DNA of 64,000 nt from Anaspis maculata (taxonomy: Eukaryota > Arthropoda > Insecta > Coleoptera > Scraptiidae), in the NCBI GenBank assembly GCA_949128115.1, contig OX421967.1, forward strand, positions 25,622,635 through 25,686,634, read 5' to 3'. The notes under the pieces are model-generated. The model was given only the letters and a program-made list of their open reading frames with translations. It was not told the origin of the DNA and did not search any database. Numbering within the stretch: position 1 is the stretch's first letter; every line of letters starts with the position of its first letter. This document shows positions 23,313 to 34,924 of the stretch, in pieces. A program made the translations under genes and the position numbers.

Positions 23313-24529
23313 CCGGGTGATCATTTGAAAACTATCCACCTGCAATAACTCCCGCTTCCTAGTGAATATTTCTTCGAGCAAAAACAGGTCGATTTTTATA
23401 TCGAGGGGGACATCTAAAACATACATTGGCAAGATCCTATTTTCAGCTCCCTCGCCCCCACTCACCCCGACTTTGAAATTGCAACCACCTACCTTGCACT
23501 ACATCAAATTGAAAAGAGTTAAATTCTATTTCTAAAAAAATATTTCCAAAATTTTCAACCCCACCTCTCCCTAAAAATTCTGCAAGTGTCCCAATCAATA
23601 TTGTGGCCCCTCAATTCTCTTATTAATTCTCAATTTAGTCAGCGTCATCCTAGATAGCATCGAAGAGAATTTTCTGTGGGAAAAGTTTTACTCAAATTCA
23701 CCCCTTTGCCTTTGCTCTCCCCCACCTCAACTTCAAAATTTAACAAAACACCACCTACCTACTTTGTGATTCATCAAATTGAAGGGAATTGAATACTCTT
23801 CATGAAAATATTTTTTTTAAATTTTCAACCCCTCCTTCAGCCATCCAAGTACTGACCGCGCCCGACGTTGCTTGACTTCAGTGATCGGACAAGAGTTGGT
23901 ATTTTCAACGTGGTATGGTCGTTGCCTAACCCCTCCTTTATTAAATTGGACATTTGGAGTGTTTTAGAAAGAAGACGGGGGGAGGGGGTGGGGGGGTGTT
24001 AAAAAATTTCGCAAAAATTTTGTCCAGGGAGAGAATTTAATTTCCGTCAATTTGATATATCACAAGGAAAGTATTGTCATTTTAGATTTTTAAGGTGATA
24101 TGGGGGGGGGGGGGAGCGAAGGGTTAAATTTGAGTGGCACTTCTTCCATAAAAAATTCCCTCTTGATCCTGTGCAGAATGACGTTGACTGCATTGAAGAG
24201 AATTGAGAGGTCAAGAATATTACATTGGACACTCAAGGAAGTTCAGGAAGAAGGGGGGTGGGGTTAGAAACTTAATTTTTTTTTCAGAAAGAAAATTTAA
24301 TTCTGTTCAATTTGATGTGTCGCAAAATAGTGGTGTCATTTGAAATTTCAAAATTGAGGCGGGTGGGGGAGGGGACTGAAGATAGAAATTCGCTAATGCA
24401 TGTTTTAGATGTCCCCTTCGATATAAAAATCGACCTGTTTTTGCTCGAAGTACAGCGCTACTGCTCGAAGGAATCTTCATTAGGAATCAAAAGTTATTAG
24501 GGGTGGATAGTTTTAAAATGACCACCCGG
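23313..24529. mobile_element. Foldback transposon, CCGGGTG ends, TA target, ~600-bp arms
   Basis: The ends CCGGGTGATCATTTGAAAAC and the complement of CCGGGTGGTCATTTTAAAAC are flanked by TA on both sides (23311..23312, 24530..24531). The outer 150 bp of the arms match well (AAAACAGGTCGATTTTTATA, GGGGGACATCTAAAACAT). Similarity continues weakly to a centre near 23.9 kb, so the whole element is one imperfect hairpin. It contains G13 at 24102..24114 and no transposase. A related left end lies at 30184..30300. Confidence 0.8.
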
Positions 24530-25994
24530 TAAGTGTTGCTGTGCTGACGAGACTGGAAACCAGAAAAGGTGTCAGTGACGTTTTGACGGCTGTTGCTTGC
24601 AGGTGTAAAGTCAGTTTACAGATCGTGGACTCGGGGTGTTCATTATAGAGGGTGTTTCACTTTTTTTTTTGTTAATATTTTAGGAGATGGTAGAGTATCT
24701 AAAAATAAGCCTGAGAGCTCTGTTTATTAAAAACTGTTGGGTTCGCTTTGGGCCAAAATTCATCAACCGTCGTCCGTCGTTTATGCATAACAAGTTTTAG
24801 AAACAGGGAAGTCAAGCGTCATGTCAATTTCGGCTCCGGCCTGGCGAAAACTGCGTTCAAGAATGAAACGGAGTTTTGCGAGATGGTGAATACCGGCCGA
24901 AGAGATTCATTTGCATTTTGTTCTTCGAAAGATGAAATTGTATACGAGGTGGATATATTATCATATCTCTCCCATATTACACACTGAGCAAATATTTGAC
25001 ATCACCAAGGTTACGCGTTACCAGACTACTACTACTTGATAATTCATTCGCGTTCAGTTGTTTGAAAATCGCGCAGGTAGGTACCTGCCTAGCGTACAGT
25101 CGTCGCAGCATACTCACGCCTTCGATTTTTCTCTCCAGAGAGATACGACATACGGTTGGCAATGGCATGGCCATTTGACATTTGAGCCGTAGCCAACACT
25201 GGTAAATCCGAAATTTGCATTTTAATTGTTGTGTGAAAAGTTCTGTAATCCTCGTTGCGCCTAGACACGACGACGACGACTACGCGGAGAAATTCGAATT
25301 TGGCCCCGCCAGGTTATCTAGCGAGAAATGTTTTGTTGTTGTGCTAATGGGATTATGTTAATGCGATTAAGAGAGCGCACGCTGCCGCCGCCGCCGCTAC
25401 AAATTATTGTCGCGCTAGGCAATATGCCTTTACCTTATTAGGCAGAGTATTACCGCAATACGACCGACCTGCGTTATAAAATAAAACGAACACACAATAC
25501 AATAATTGACGTAGGTTGCATGCAATGCGGGCTATTATAAGTGTTAAGTCTTAAAATGGAATTTATAAAAATAATAATAACGATGCACTTTTTGATTTGT
25601 TTACGTCAGCATGCAGCAGTTGGCCATGAGCGAGTTTCTTGTAAAAACTTTTTCTACGTGGTCCGTTACAAATTTGCATGACTGTCACAATTTAATGAAT
25701 AGGCGGCGGTGCAGTGTCACTCACATTGTTTTCAAAAAACATTTGGGAATTCCATATGGGTTTCTGCAACACAACAGCTTGTAAAGTTGATTTCTAATTC
25801 ATTAGATTTTCAGAATTAGCCGAAGGGGTCAGTCAAAGGTGAAATTGCGTCTCCCAAAAGATAGGTCGAGATAGGTCGAAGTGTTCACATAACACAATAA
25901 GCACACCGGTGTGATGTGAACACTCTGAGCATACCACTCTGCTTTAGGATTTAATCGGAATTCATCGAGAGTATCAACCAAGGTGGAAAGGATC

Positions 25995-27765
25995 CCGCAC
26001 GATTCTTATGGAAAATGGCTCCCAGTTAAATTCTCTGAATTTTTGATAATTAAGTATGTTGTACCTTAAATCAAATATCGTGAACCCCAAATTTGAATAA
26101 TGGACAGTTTTACACCCACCCACAGGGGGTTGAAATTGGAGGTTCTGACGGCTTAAAAATGATATTATGACGTAAATAAGAGTTCTTTATTTGGTTTTAC
26201 TTCAAGCTGTGTTTCAAGCCAATTGTGTTCATTTGAGAGAAAAATATCAACCCCCTTCCCCTTATTCACCTCCCCCATCGTAAAATTCCAGATTACTATC
26301 AAAAGCCATGCAGATTATTGCGGATGGCTTCTGTGATTTAAACTGTGACATAAAAATTATTTTCCACCCCTAATGTTGGGGTGATGATTTTTTAATTTTC
26401 CTCGGTCTGAATTTTTGATTATACTTCTAGTTCTGCTGAACAAAATATTCCCATACCAAAACTTATTCCTACGAACAGTTTTTGTTCTACAGGGGACCGA
26501 AGTTCAATGTTTTATTCTCTCTATTATTCAAATTCAGTCCCCTGTAGCACGAAAACTGTTCATAGGAATAAGTTTTGGCATGAGAACTTTTTGTTCAGCA
26601 GAGCTAGAAGTGCATAATAACCAAAATTCAGCCAAATTAACCGAGGAAAATTGGAAAATCGTCACTGCAACATTAGTGGTGGAGAATAATTTTCATGTCA
26701 AAATTCGAATTCGAATTTTATGATGGTAGATAGGGGTCGGGGGTCGGGCGGGGGTGAATGACGGGATTGATATTTTTCTATCAAATAAATACAGTAGGGT
26801 CCTTGCATGAATTTTATATTGAGACGATTACTTCATAAAATCATTCAAAACGATCTCCACAATAATTTTCGCCCAAAAAAAAATTAAAAAAAATTCCATC
26901 CTGTCCATCCTTTGAATGAAGATCAAAGTTTGAATTTTTTTTTCGCGCCAAAAACGCGGTCGCTTCTACAATGACCTTGTATGACCACGATGTCACCCCG
27001 AAAGTTCTATTTTTCGTTTGCAAGTTTTTTTTCTTTGCGAGGTTGCAGCCCTGCGCCCTGAAACCCCGCGAAAATTCAAATTCAACACTCACTTTTACTG
27101 TTACATCTTGCAAAAAACCTGACTGACCTTACGGAAAGCCGCCATAGCCATAATTAATGAAAGTATGAAAGCCGCGAACAACGCCGTCGCACTTGCTCAC
27201 GTGTCAGAGCCATCCCCAAGCTCGTGCTGCGCGTTTTTCAACCTCAACTGAGCTTCAGCCCCACAGACGTCTGAGACGGTGACGTCAAACATTTAAAATT
27301 CGTAGTCGCAATCTGTTAATGTAGAATCAAGTAGCCCCAGCCTGGGGCACGATGACGTCATCCCGCAGCTGACACATCGGTGCATGGAAGTTGCATGCCT
27401 AACAGTTTTTGTGTTTTAAATTTACAAAATAAAATAATATATCAAGATTTTCGAAAAATCGTTCAGTCTGTGGTGCTATATCGCTACCAGAGCATCATTG
27501 GAGGCAATAAAAAAATCGTGCAAGGATCCTATTGGCATGAAACACACCTTGAAGTAAAACCAAATAAAGAACTCTTATTTACGCCATAACATCATTTTAA
27601 AGCCGTCAGAACCTCTAATTTCAACCCCCTGTGGGTAAAAAGCTGTCTATTATTCAAATGTGGCACGGTATTTTCTCAGTATCTCATGAGCTACAACGTA
27701 TCAAAAATTAAGAGAATTTAGTCGGGAGCCATTTTCCAAAAGTACCGTGCGGGGCCACATGCGAT
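25995..27765. mobile_element. Inverted-repeat element with ~230-bp arms and inner hairpin
   Basis: Arms 25995..26225 and 27535..27765 are inverted copies; shared words include TAAATAAGAGTTCTTTATTTGG, shortened here to AAGAGTTCTTTATTTGG, CCCCCTGTGGGT in complement, and ACGGCTT. Between them sits a second, tighter inverted repeat (26275..26735). No terminal target duplication was found, so the outer limits are those of the visible pairing. No protein is recognisable. Confidence 0.7.
26275..26735. repeat. Inner hairpin, ~220-bp arms with a tiny loop
   Basis: Arms 26275..26500 and 26515..26735 pair with a loop of only about 15-30 bp. Matching words include AACTTATTCCTA with its complement, GTCCCCTGTAG with CTACAGGGGAC, and TTTTCCTCGG with CCGAGGAAAA. 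The tight loop makes it a strong intramolecular hairpin in DNA or RNA. Confidence 0.75.
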
Positions 27766-28019
27766 CGTTTCCAGAAAGATAGGAGGTCCAAGTTTCACAC
27801 AACACAATCATGCTTTTGACCCCCATTAGTTATTGCTCGCATTCCTACAATGAACAGCGCCGAGCCGGTGAGATGCGACACTAATTAATGACTTATTAGA
27901 ATTCTGCGTAAGTAATCGAAGGTATGCATTCTTATGTAAATAAATTCAGCCCGGCGAAAACAAATAATTGTGCCACCTTTTTGAATTTACTGAGCAAATT
28001 TGGGCAATTCAGCCTGAGA

Positions 28020-29170
28020 ATAAGCTTTATAAATGACGAGTGATCGGTCATCACCCATTTTTAGTCAGCTATCTATATAGCGGAACAATTTGATCGCTAT
28101 GTCTTCAGGGTTATGTTTTACATTCATCTCTTACTTCGGGGGCGGCGTGTGGGAGCGGCAGAGTTTGGCAAAGAAATTCTTCCACAGTTTGAGTTGGGAG
28201 TTTCTGAATGTTTGAGGTAACATTAAAATGTAATTCAGTGGAAATTATTAAAAGTTGCACTTTTTTTTTCTTTTGGGGGTGGAAGTTGGAGGTGGCGCCA
28301 TGCCAAAGGTAGCCTATTCTTTCCAATTTTTAGTTAGCTATCCATATAGCGAAAGAATTAGATCGTTATGTCTTCGAGTTTATGTTTTTCATTCATCTCT
28401 CACTCTGAGGGCAGCGTGTGGGGGCGGCAGCATTCGGCAAAGTAACTGTTGCACAGTTTGAGTTGGGAGTTCCTAAATGTGAAGGAAATATGAAAATCAG
28501 TGAAAATTGAGAAAATTGCATTTTTTTTGTTTGGAGGCGGCAGCTGGAGGCGGCGGCTAATCAATAGTGGCCTGTATTTTCCCAATTTCAGTCAGCTATC
28601 AATATAGTGAAAGAATTAGATCGCTATGTCTTCAGGTTCATGTTTTACATTCATCTCTCACTTTGGGGGCGGCGTGTGGGAGCGGCAGAGTTAGGCAAAG
28701 AAATTCTTGCACAGTTTGAGTCAAGAGTTTCTAAATGTTCGAGTTAACAGTATCAGCTAAATAAGTGAAAATTGTTGAAAGTTGCACTTTTTCTTTTGGG
28801 GGCGGAAGCTGGAGGCGGCGCCATATCAAAGTAGCCTATCCTTTTCCATTTTTAGTCAGCTATCCATATAGCGAAAAACTTAGATCGCTATGTCTTTGGG
28901 TTCATGTTTTTCATTTATCTTTCACTTTGGGGGTGGCGTGTGGGAGCGGCAGCGTTTGGCTGAGCAAATGTTGCACAATTTGAGTTGGCAGTTCCTAAAT
29001 GTTCAAGGGAACATCTCAATCAGTAACATTTGTGAAAGTTGCACTTTTTATCGTTTGGGGGCGGAATCTGGGGGCGGCGACTAACCAAAAGTAGCCTATC
29101 CTTTCCCATTTCTAGTCAGCTATTTATATACCGAAAGAATCAGATCGCTATGTCTTCGGGTTTATGTTTT
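28020..29170 (+). repeat. Tandem array, ~260-bp unit, 4+ copies, G-rich boxes
   Basis: The anchor word CAGCTATC(C/T)ATATAG recurs at about 28066, 28335, 28593, 28857 and 29117, giving periods of 269, 258, 264 and 260 bp. Each unit carries GATCGCTATGTCTTC, then TTTGGGGGCGGCGTGTGGGA, then AAAGTTGCACTTTTT, then a second GGGGGCGG-like box. Copies differ by 10-20%. Two further GGGGGCGG boxes follow at about 29186 and 29350 without the rest of the unit. Confidence 0.9.
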
Positions 29171-29480
29171 TCATTTTAAAGTGATTGGGGGCGGTTTTTA
29201 GCAGTTTTTTCATGTCGGCGGCGCATATTGATGACGGAATGTTTCTTGGCTTACGTTTATAAGTAACAACTATGTATTATTCAAAAAATGAGAACACCAG
29301 AGCATCAGGTCTGGTAGAAAGTGCAATATTATGTTATTTCAAGTTTATCGGGGGCGGTTTTCTCTATGTTGGCGGCGCAATATAGACATCCAATATAGCC
29401 TAGCCCTCCTTTAGGAGTGGCAGCTATGTAACAGCGAAAAAATTAGAAAGCTAGGTCGTCTAGTTTGGGAGGAGTTCGAG

Positions 29481-29536
29481 GAACGGACGGACGGACGGAC
29501 GGACGGACGGACGGACGGACACGGACGGACGGACAA
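29481..29536 (+). repeat. (GGAC)n microsatellite and GCGGTTGCAA tail
   Basis: About 13 copies of GGAC, with one interruption, are followed directly by AAAGCGGTTGCAATAG. A similar ACGGACAAGGCGGTTGCAA junction occurs at 10370..10388 after a GACA/GACG tract. Together with the preceding tandem array this may mark one composite repeat. Confidence 0.85.
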
Positions 29537-30183
29537 AGCGGTTGCAATAGCGATTTTCATCAAGATGGAAAATGCGCTAAAAATTGGAATCTCTGCTGCT
29601 TGACGTCCGGTGAGAATATTTTGCCTATATGAACAACCGATTATCACGTAATTTTTTTCTCACTTAGCGTTACTATTCTTATGTAATTTTAGCCGCATTC
29701 ACACTCGAAACATATTCTTATGTTGATTTATGTAAATGAACAGAAGGTCGGGCGAGCGGAACGTCAAAATTCCCAAGCAGTTTGACTTGATCACCGTGGA
29801 AGGACATGAATCGTCATCATCGGTGAAAAAAGAAACCGCAAATCAGAGAAAACATCGAAGTTTTATCTTTCACATGAGAGAAAAATTATTAATTCGTAAA
29901 AAATTTGAAATTATTAGAGTGAAATTTGAACTCAGCCCGCTGGAGGCGTTCTCGAACGCGAAGCCAACCCTGGAACCCATTGGCATTGTTTGATATGGCT
30001 TGAGGGGAAAGGTCAGTCCAGATGCGTGCAACCCTCGGCAGATGTTGTCTTATTCGCCATGGCATTTCCGGTGCCAGTTTGACTGCGGCTTGATTTTAAG
30101 GAAAAATTCATGTCAGATCAGCACGAACCAAATGCAATAAAAGTGAATTTTACGTCGTAGCTTGCGCTTGGAGATCGACGGGG

Positions 30184-30330
30184 TGTTCCTTTGAAAACTT
30201 GTCACCCCTGTTTTCACGCCACAATTTTTTTTTTTTACAGGAAAGCGCCGGAACAGGTCTATTTTTGTTTTGAGGGGGACATCTAGAACATAAACTGCTC
30301 ACAAATTGAAGTGGATATTTTTAAAAAAAG
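30184..30330. mobile_element. End fragment of the CCGGGTG foldback family
   Basis: GGGGTGTTCCTTTGAAAACTT and the later word GAGGGGGACATCTAGAACAT match the outer 120 bp of the element at 23313..24529. From about 30288 inwards the sequence becomes the outer left arm of the large palindrome. The matching right end near 37655 lacks this terminal part. Confidence 0.55.
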
Positions 30331-32216
30331 GTTTTTCTAAAATCGCCAGAAAATTCTTGAAAATCATTCGATTGTGAAAGCGTTTGCACTCTTTTGAAGA
30401 AAAATGTCAATATTTTCAAGAACTACTGAAGTCCTCCACAAAAATCCCATGGATATGTCTAATACAGGGTGATGAAAAAAGTCGTTCAGTTTTGTTCTTT
30501 TTTAATCTCTTGCAGGAGATTGTTTATCTACCCTGTACACCTATACTTGTTAGGATCTTATGGTCTGTAGCTTATGTAACTCGTTAGTTTTTATTTTTCC
30601 GCTTTCCGCTCCGTACTTACCGAAATATAGCCTTTTTACTTTCCAAAGTCATTTTGTCTATGAATAAATCCGGGGGCTACTGGATTTTTTGGTACTTACA
30701 AAACAATGCCACTTGGTACTTTTAAAACGATTTTTTGAGCAGATTTTGAATGGAAGACTACATAAAAATATACAGGGTGTCGCATGAACGAAGAAATTTT
30801 TTTCTGACACCTTATTATAGGTTGTAGAAAATTCCACTTTTCAATTTTACAATTTTATGTCCAACAAGAAGAGATCGTCCATTACTGGAATTATTCTCGG
30901 GCGACCTTCTCCATGTGTGATTTGGGCACTGCCAGTGGCAAGGAGTCGTCTCTTTTAGTGGAGCGGTTGAAGCTCGCTAACGCGTCTCCTTAACGAGTTA
31001 TTTTTTTTAGAGTATAACACTCTGGAACCATCACCATTCGATTGAGAAAACATCAGGCTTCAGAATATATAAATTTCAGCAAAATCGCGAGGTACCGACA
31101 TCGAGTTTTTTGCCATCAAACCTTGAGAAGGCCCGATTTTTCAAGGGATTTCATCACTTACAAAAACTAAATTTTCTCGAAAAATATACGGTCTTGATGG
31201 CAGGTTCTGACATCAATTTATAGAGAATTTCTTGGGCAACACTTTGATGTACGTCACTCTCACTCTGTTTGCCTAATTAACCCGGAAAACAAAAAAATGT
31301 GCAGAAAACAGCGACAAAATTTGTCAGTGTCCGCGTTCCCTTTACGATAACTTTCGAATTCACGATATCAAATTAAGATTTTTTTACACAGAAATGTTTC
31401 TCAATTTATTCTGAAGATATAATCCCGCATAACATATAGTCGCGTTTCAAAAATAAAGGCGTCAGAAGCAAAAACATTGGAGCGCGCGCTCCCGTTAAAC
31501 TGTCAGCCACCCAGTATTTGGAACATGGGCTATGAGGTGTAAAAATTTTTCTCGACGTTATTTTAGATGATTGAGTGATGAAACTTTATATAATGGTTTT
31601 ATAGATAATTACCTCTCCCTTTGCAAATTATTGGGACCATACCATCCTGCAGAGCCCCTTCAAGGTCGCTGCAAGGGCTTCTTTGGTTTAAAAAATTACC
31701 GCTAACCTACTGCAGAGCAGATATTTTTGTTTTTTTTCTCTCTTCGTTTTTTTTATACGTCACTTCTTATTCAGAACTGTATGATCTAAAATATGTAATG
31801 CCAAGTGGTAATCAGACTCCAATACCAAAGCAGTATTGAAGGAAATACCTACCTTACACTTCTGCGTGATTATCTAAATAGATACCTATATATCGAAGTT
31901 CTATAAATTCAGCGGTGCAGCCAAGTGGTGGGCTACGGGACTATAGCCTCTCCCCAGATTACCAATTCTTCGCCCTTTTTTTCGAGAATTTTAGTCCTTT
32001 CTCGAGTTTCGAAGGGACATTTCGTTCCCAGTTATTGGCTCAGCCTCCCACGACAAAATCCTGTCTGCGCCACTGAGTATCTGAAGTCAGGTTTCTATGT
32101 TTTGTATATTTATCGCAATGTCTGCATGAGGCACAATGCAGATCGGTTCTTCATTGCAGATCGGTTCCAAGGTTCTTGATCAATTTTAATGGGAAATAAG
32201 TGGAAAATTAAATCCA

Positions 32217-32522
32217 TCAAACGAATGAAATGTCTTCATCGTCATCGGCATCATTATCGCCATCGTTCTCATTTTGAATTATTATTATTTTTGATTGGTT
32301 TTCGCAACTTTTGAATTTGCAAGCCTCAGTGCATTTTAAATGTTCCTTCAGGCACTGGCATTTCAATGTTGAGCAGTTTTTGTCTTTGCAGAGAATGTCC
32401 AACATCTCCCGGACTTCATTTGGGATGAGAGGCCTTAGCGAGATAGTTGGTGAAATATAATTTTTTTGATGTATTTTCCCAACCGAAACGAAAAATGTCC
32501 AATACAGGCAATGAGCCCACAT
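32217..32522 (-). pseudogene. Left-arm copy of CXC-domain protein 3' exon
   Basis: The minus strand encodes about 101 codons ending CENQSK, an asparagine/aspartate-rich tail and DISFV. It keeps the same cysteine pattern as the right-arm copy: C-x4-C-x4-C-x-C-x6-C-x3-C-x4-C. Upstream of this the frame is broken relative to the right arm (around 32450), and the upstream exon is missing because it lies in the unpaired loop. It is therefore a partial duplicate made by formation of the palindrome. No function is claimed. Confidence 0.6.
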
Positions 32523-32628
32523 TGCTGTTTCACCTTATGTGACATACGCCCTTACAGATCATAATAGAAATTTTTATTGTAGAAAAGAAGTATAATTATA
32601 ATAATTTGACAGGATGCGACACTACGAA

Positions 32629-33283
32629 TGGCTTTTTCAAAATTGGAAAGAAAACGGCATTCGATGTTGCTAGGACGAGACTAAATGAAGCTAAATCGCT
32701 AGCGCATTTTGCTGAAAATGTACATGATGTTTCTGGCAATATTGAAATCTCGAGACGATTCATCAAGATTTTGTTCAGATGAAAAAATTACATCAAAACA
32801 CTTGACGATTTGCGACGTCACCTCACCCTTGACAAGCTCAAGCCGTCTTCCGAAATTCCTCCAACGGAGGACGCATTTCGGCAGCACGCCTTAAGGTAGC
32901 CATTTACTTGCCTGTATCAAAAATTTCTTTTCAGATGTATGTTGCAGTGTCACATATGGCGAAACAGTGATGTGGGCTCATTGCCTGAATTGGACATTTT
33001 TCGTTTCGGTTGGGAAAATACGAGGGAAAATACATCAAATTATATTTCACAAACTATCTCCGTACAGCCTCTCATCCCAAATGAAGTCCGGGAGATAATG
33101 GACATTTTCTGCAAAGACAAAAACTGCTCAACATCGAAATGCCAGTGCCTGAAGGAACATTTAAAATGCACTGAGGCTTGCAAATGGAAAGGTTGCGAAA
33201 ACCAATCAAAAATAATATTAATTCAAAATGAGAACGATGGCGATAATGATGCCGATGACGATGAGGACATTTCATTCGTTTGA
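32629..33283 (+). pseudogene. C-terminal fragment of a dispersed arthropod CXC-domain protein
   Basis: Reading rightwards from the loop, the plus strand encodes KIGKKTAFDVARTRLNEAKS, then LDDLRRHLTLDKLKPSSEIP and PTEDAFRQHALR. After a 39-nt GT...AG segment (32896..32934) it continues LQCHIWRNSD, PNEVREIMDIFC and a cysteine cluster C-x4-C-x4-C-x-C-x6-C-x3-C-x4-C. This order (GKK-AF, LPPT-A-RQH-LR-YLQ, then a Tesmin/TSO1-like CXC cluster) is, from memory, that of a protein family scattered through arthropod genomes and linked to transposons. One in-frame stop (near 32780, before the KNYI segment) and the lost N-terminus mark it as broken. Family assignment is by pattern only. Confidence 0.6.
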
Positions 33284-34762
33284 TGGATTTAATTTTCCAC
33301 TTATTTCCCATTAAAATTGATCATGAACCATTGTGTCTCATGCAGACATTGCGATAAATATACAAAACATAGAAACCTGACTTCAGATACTCAGTGGCGC
33401 AGACAGGATTTTGTCGTGGGAGGCTGAGCCAATAACTGGGAACGAAATGTCCCTTCGAAACTCGAGAAAGGACTAAAATTCTCGAAAAAAAGGGCGAAGA
33501 ATTGGTAATCTGGGGAGAGGCTATAGTCCCGTAGCCCACCACTTGGCTGCACCGCTGAATTTATAGAACTTCGATATATAGGTATCTATTTAGATAATCA
33601 CGCAGAAGTGTAAGGTAGGTATTTCCTTCAATACTGCTTTGGTATTGGAGTCTGATTACCACTTGGCATCCACATATTTTAGATCATACCGTTCTGAATA
33701 AGAAGTGGCGTATAAAAAAAATGAAGAGAAGAAAAAACAAAAATATCTGCTCTGCAGTAGAAGAGCGGTAATTTTTTAAACCAAAGAAGCCCTTGCAGCG
33801 ACCTTGTAGGGGCTCTGCAGGATGGTATGGTCCCAATAGTTTGCAAAAGGACAGGTAATTGTCCATAAAACCATTATATAAAGTTTCATCACTCAATTAT
33901 CTAAAATAACGTCGAGAAAAATTTTTACACCTCATAGCCCATGTTCCAAATACTGGGCGGCTGACAGTTTGACGGGAGCGCGCGCTCCGATGTTTTTGCT
34001 TCTGACGCCTTTATTTTTGAAACGCGACTATATGTTATGCGAGATTATATTTTCAGAATGAATGGGGCCTTGCAATTGAAAAACTCAACGTGAGGTCGCC
34101 ACTACTGTAGGGGGCGCCTACTTTGATGAAGCGGCCGTAACGACGAGAAAAACATGGGAGTTTGAGTAGTTTGACCAGTAACTGACAGTGACTGGAGACG
34201 TCAAGCAAGAAACAGAGGTTATCCAAATTTCAAATCAAGACATAAAATGACGGACGTCGGTCGCTGAAGCGTCAACGCCGTCAAAATTGTCGAATTTGCC
34301 CCCAACGGTCGTGGCGCCCTCGGTGTGTGAAAGTGGCAGTGCAAGGCCCCATTGAGGAACATTTCTGTGTAAAAAAATCTTAATTTGATATCGTGAATTC
34401 GAAAGTTATCGTAAAGGGAACGCGGACACTGACAAATTTCGTAGCTGTTTTCTGCACATTTTTTTGTTTTCCGGGTTAATTAGGGAAACAGAGTGAGAGT
34501 GACGTACATCAAAATGTTGCCCAAGAAATTCTCTATGGATTGACGTCAGAACCTGCCATCAAGACCGTATATTTTTCGAGAAAATTGAGTTTTTGTAAGT
34601 GATGAAATCCCTTGAAAAATCTGGCCTTCTCGAGGTTTGATGGCAAAAAACTCAATGTCGGTACCTCGCGATTTTGCTGAAATTTATATATTATGAAGCC
34701 TGATGTTTTCTCAATCGAATGGTGATGGTTCCAGAGTGTTATACTCTAAAAAAAATAACTCG

Positions 34763-34924
34763 TTAAGGAGACGCGTTAGCGAGCTTCAACCGCTCCACTA
34801 TTTGCCCACCGATGGCACTTTGTGATACGTTCACCAAATTGACAATTTCTCTTTGCCTTGTACCATTCCGCAAGATATTTGCCACGATATCGAACTTACC
34901 TGGAGTTGATCTTTGCAACGGCAT
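34763..34924 (-). pseudogene. Truncated Tc1-like transposase start (HTH only)
   Basis: An ATG at 34924 opens 53 codons beginning MPLQRSTPGKFDIVANILRN. They contain the helix-turn-helix pattern QREIVNLVNVSQSAIG, typical of the N-terminal DNA-binding domain of Tc1/mariner transposases. The frame stops at 34763 soon after it enters the core palindrome arm, so the second HTH and the DDE catalytic domain are missing. It lies about 60 bp inside the CAGGGTGTCGCA end, where a transposase start is expected. The left end of the element has no such copy. Confidence 0.7.

Noticed and set aside
20374..24665. Isolated CAGGGTGTGTC (20374) and AGGGTGTTTC (24651) as transposon ends
   Set aside because: No inverted partner with matching flanks was found nearby; left as solitary words.
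28020..29170. CRISPR-like array
   Set aside because: Units of about 260 bp repeat along their full length with no short repeat/spacer pattern; this is a eukaryotic tandem repeat.
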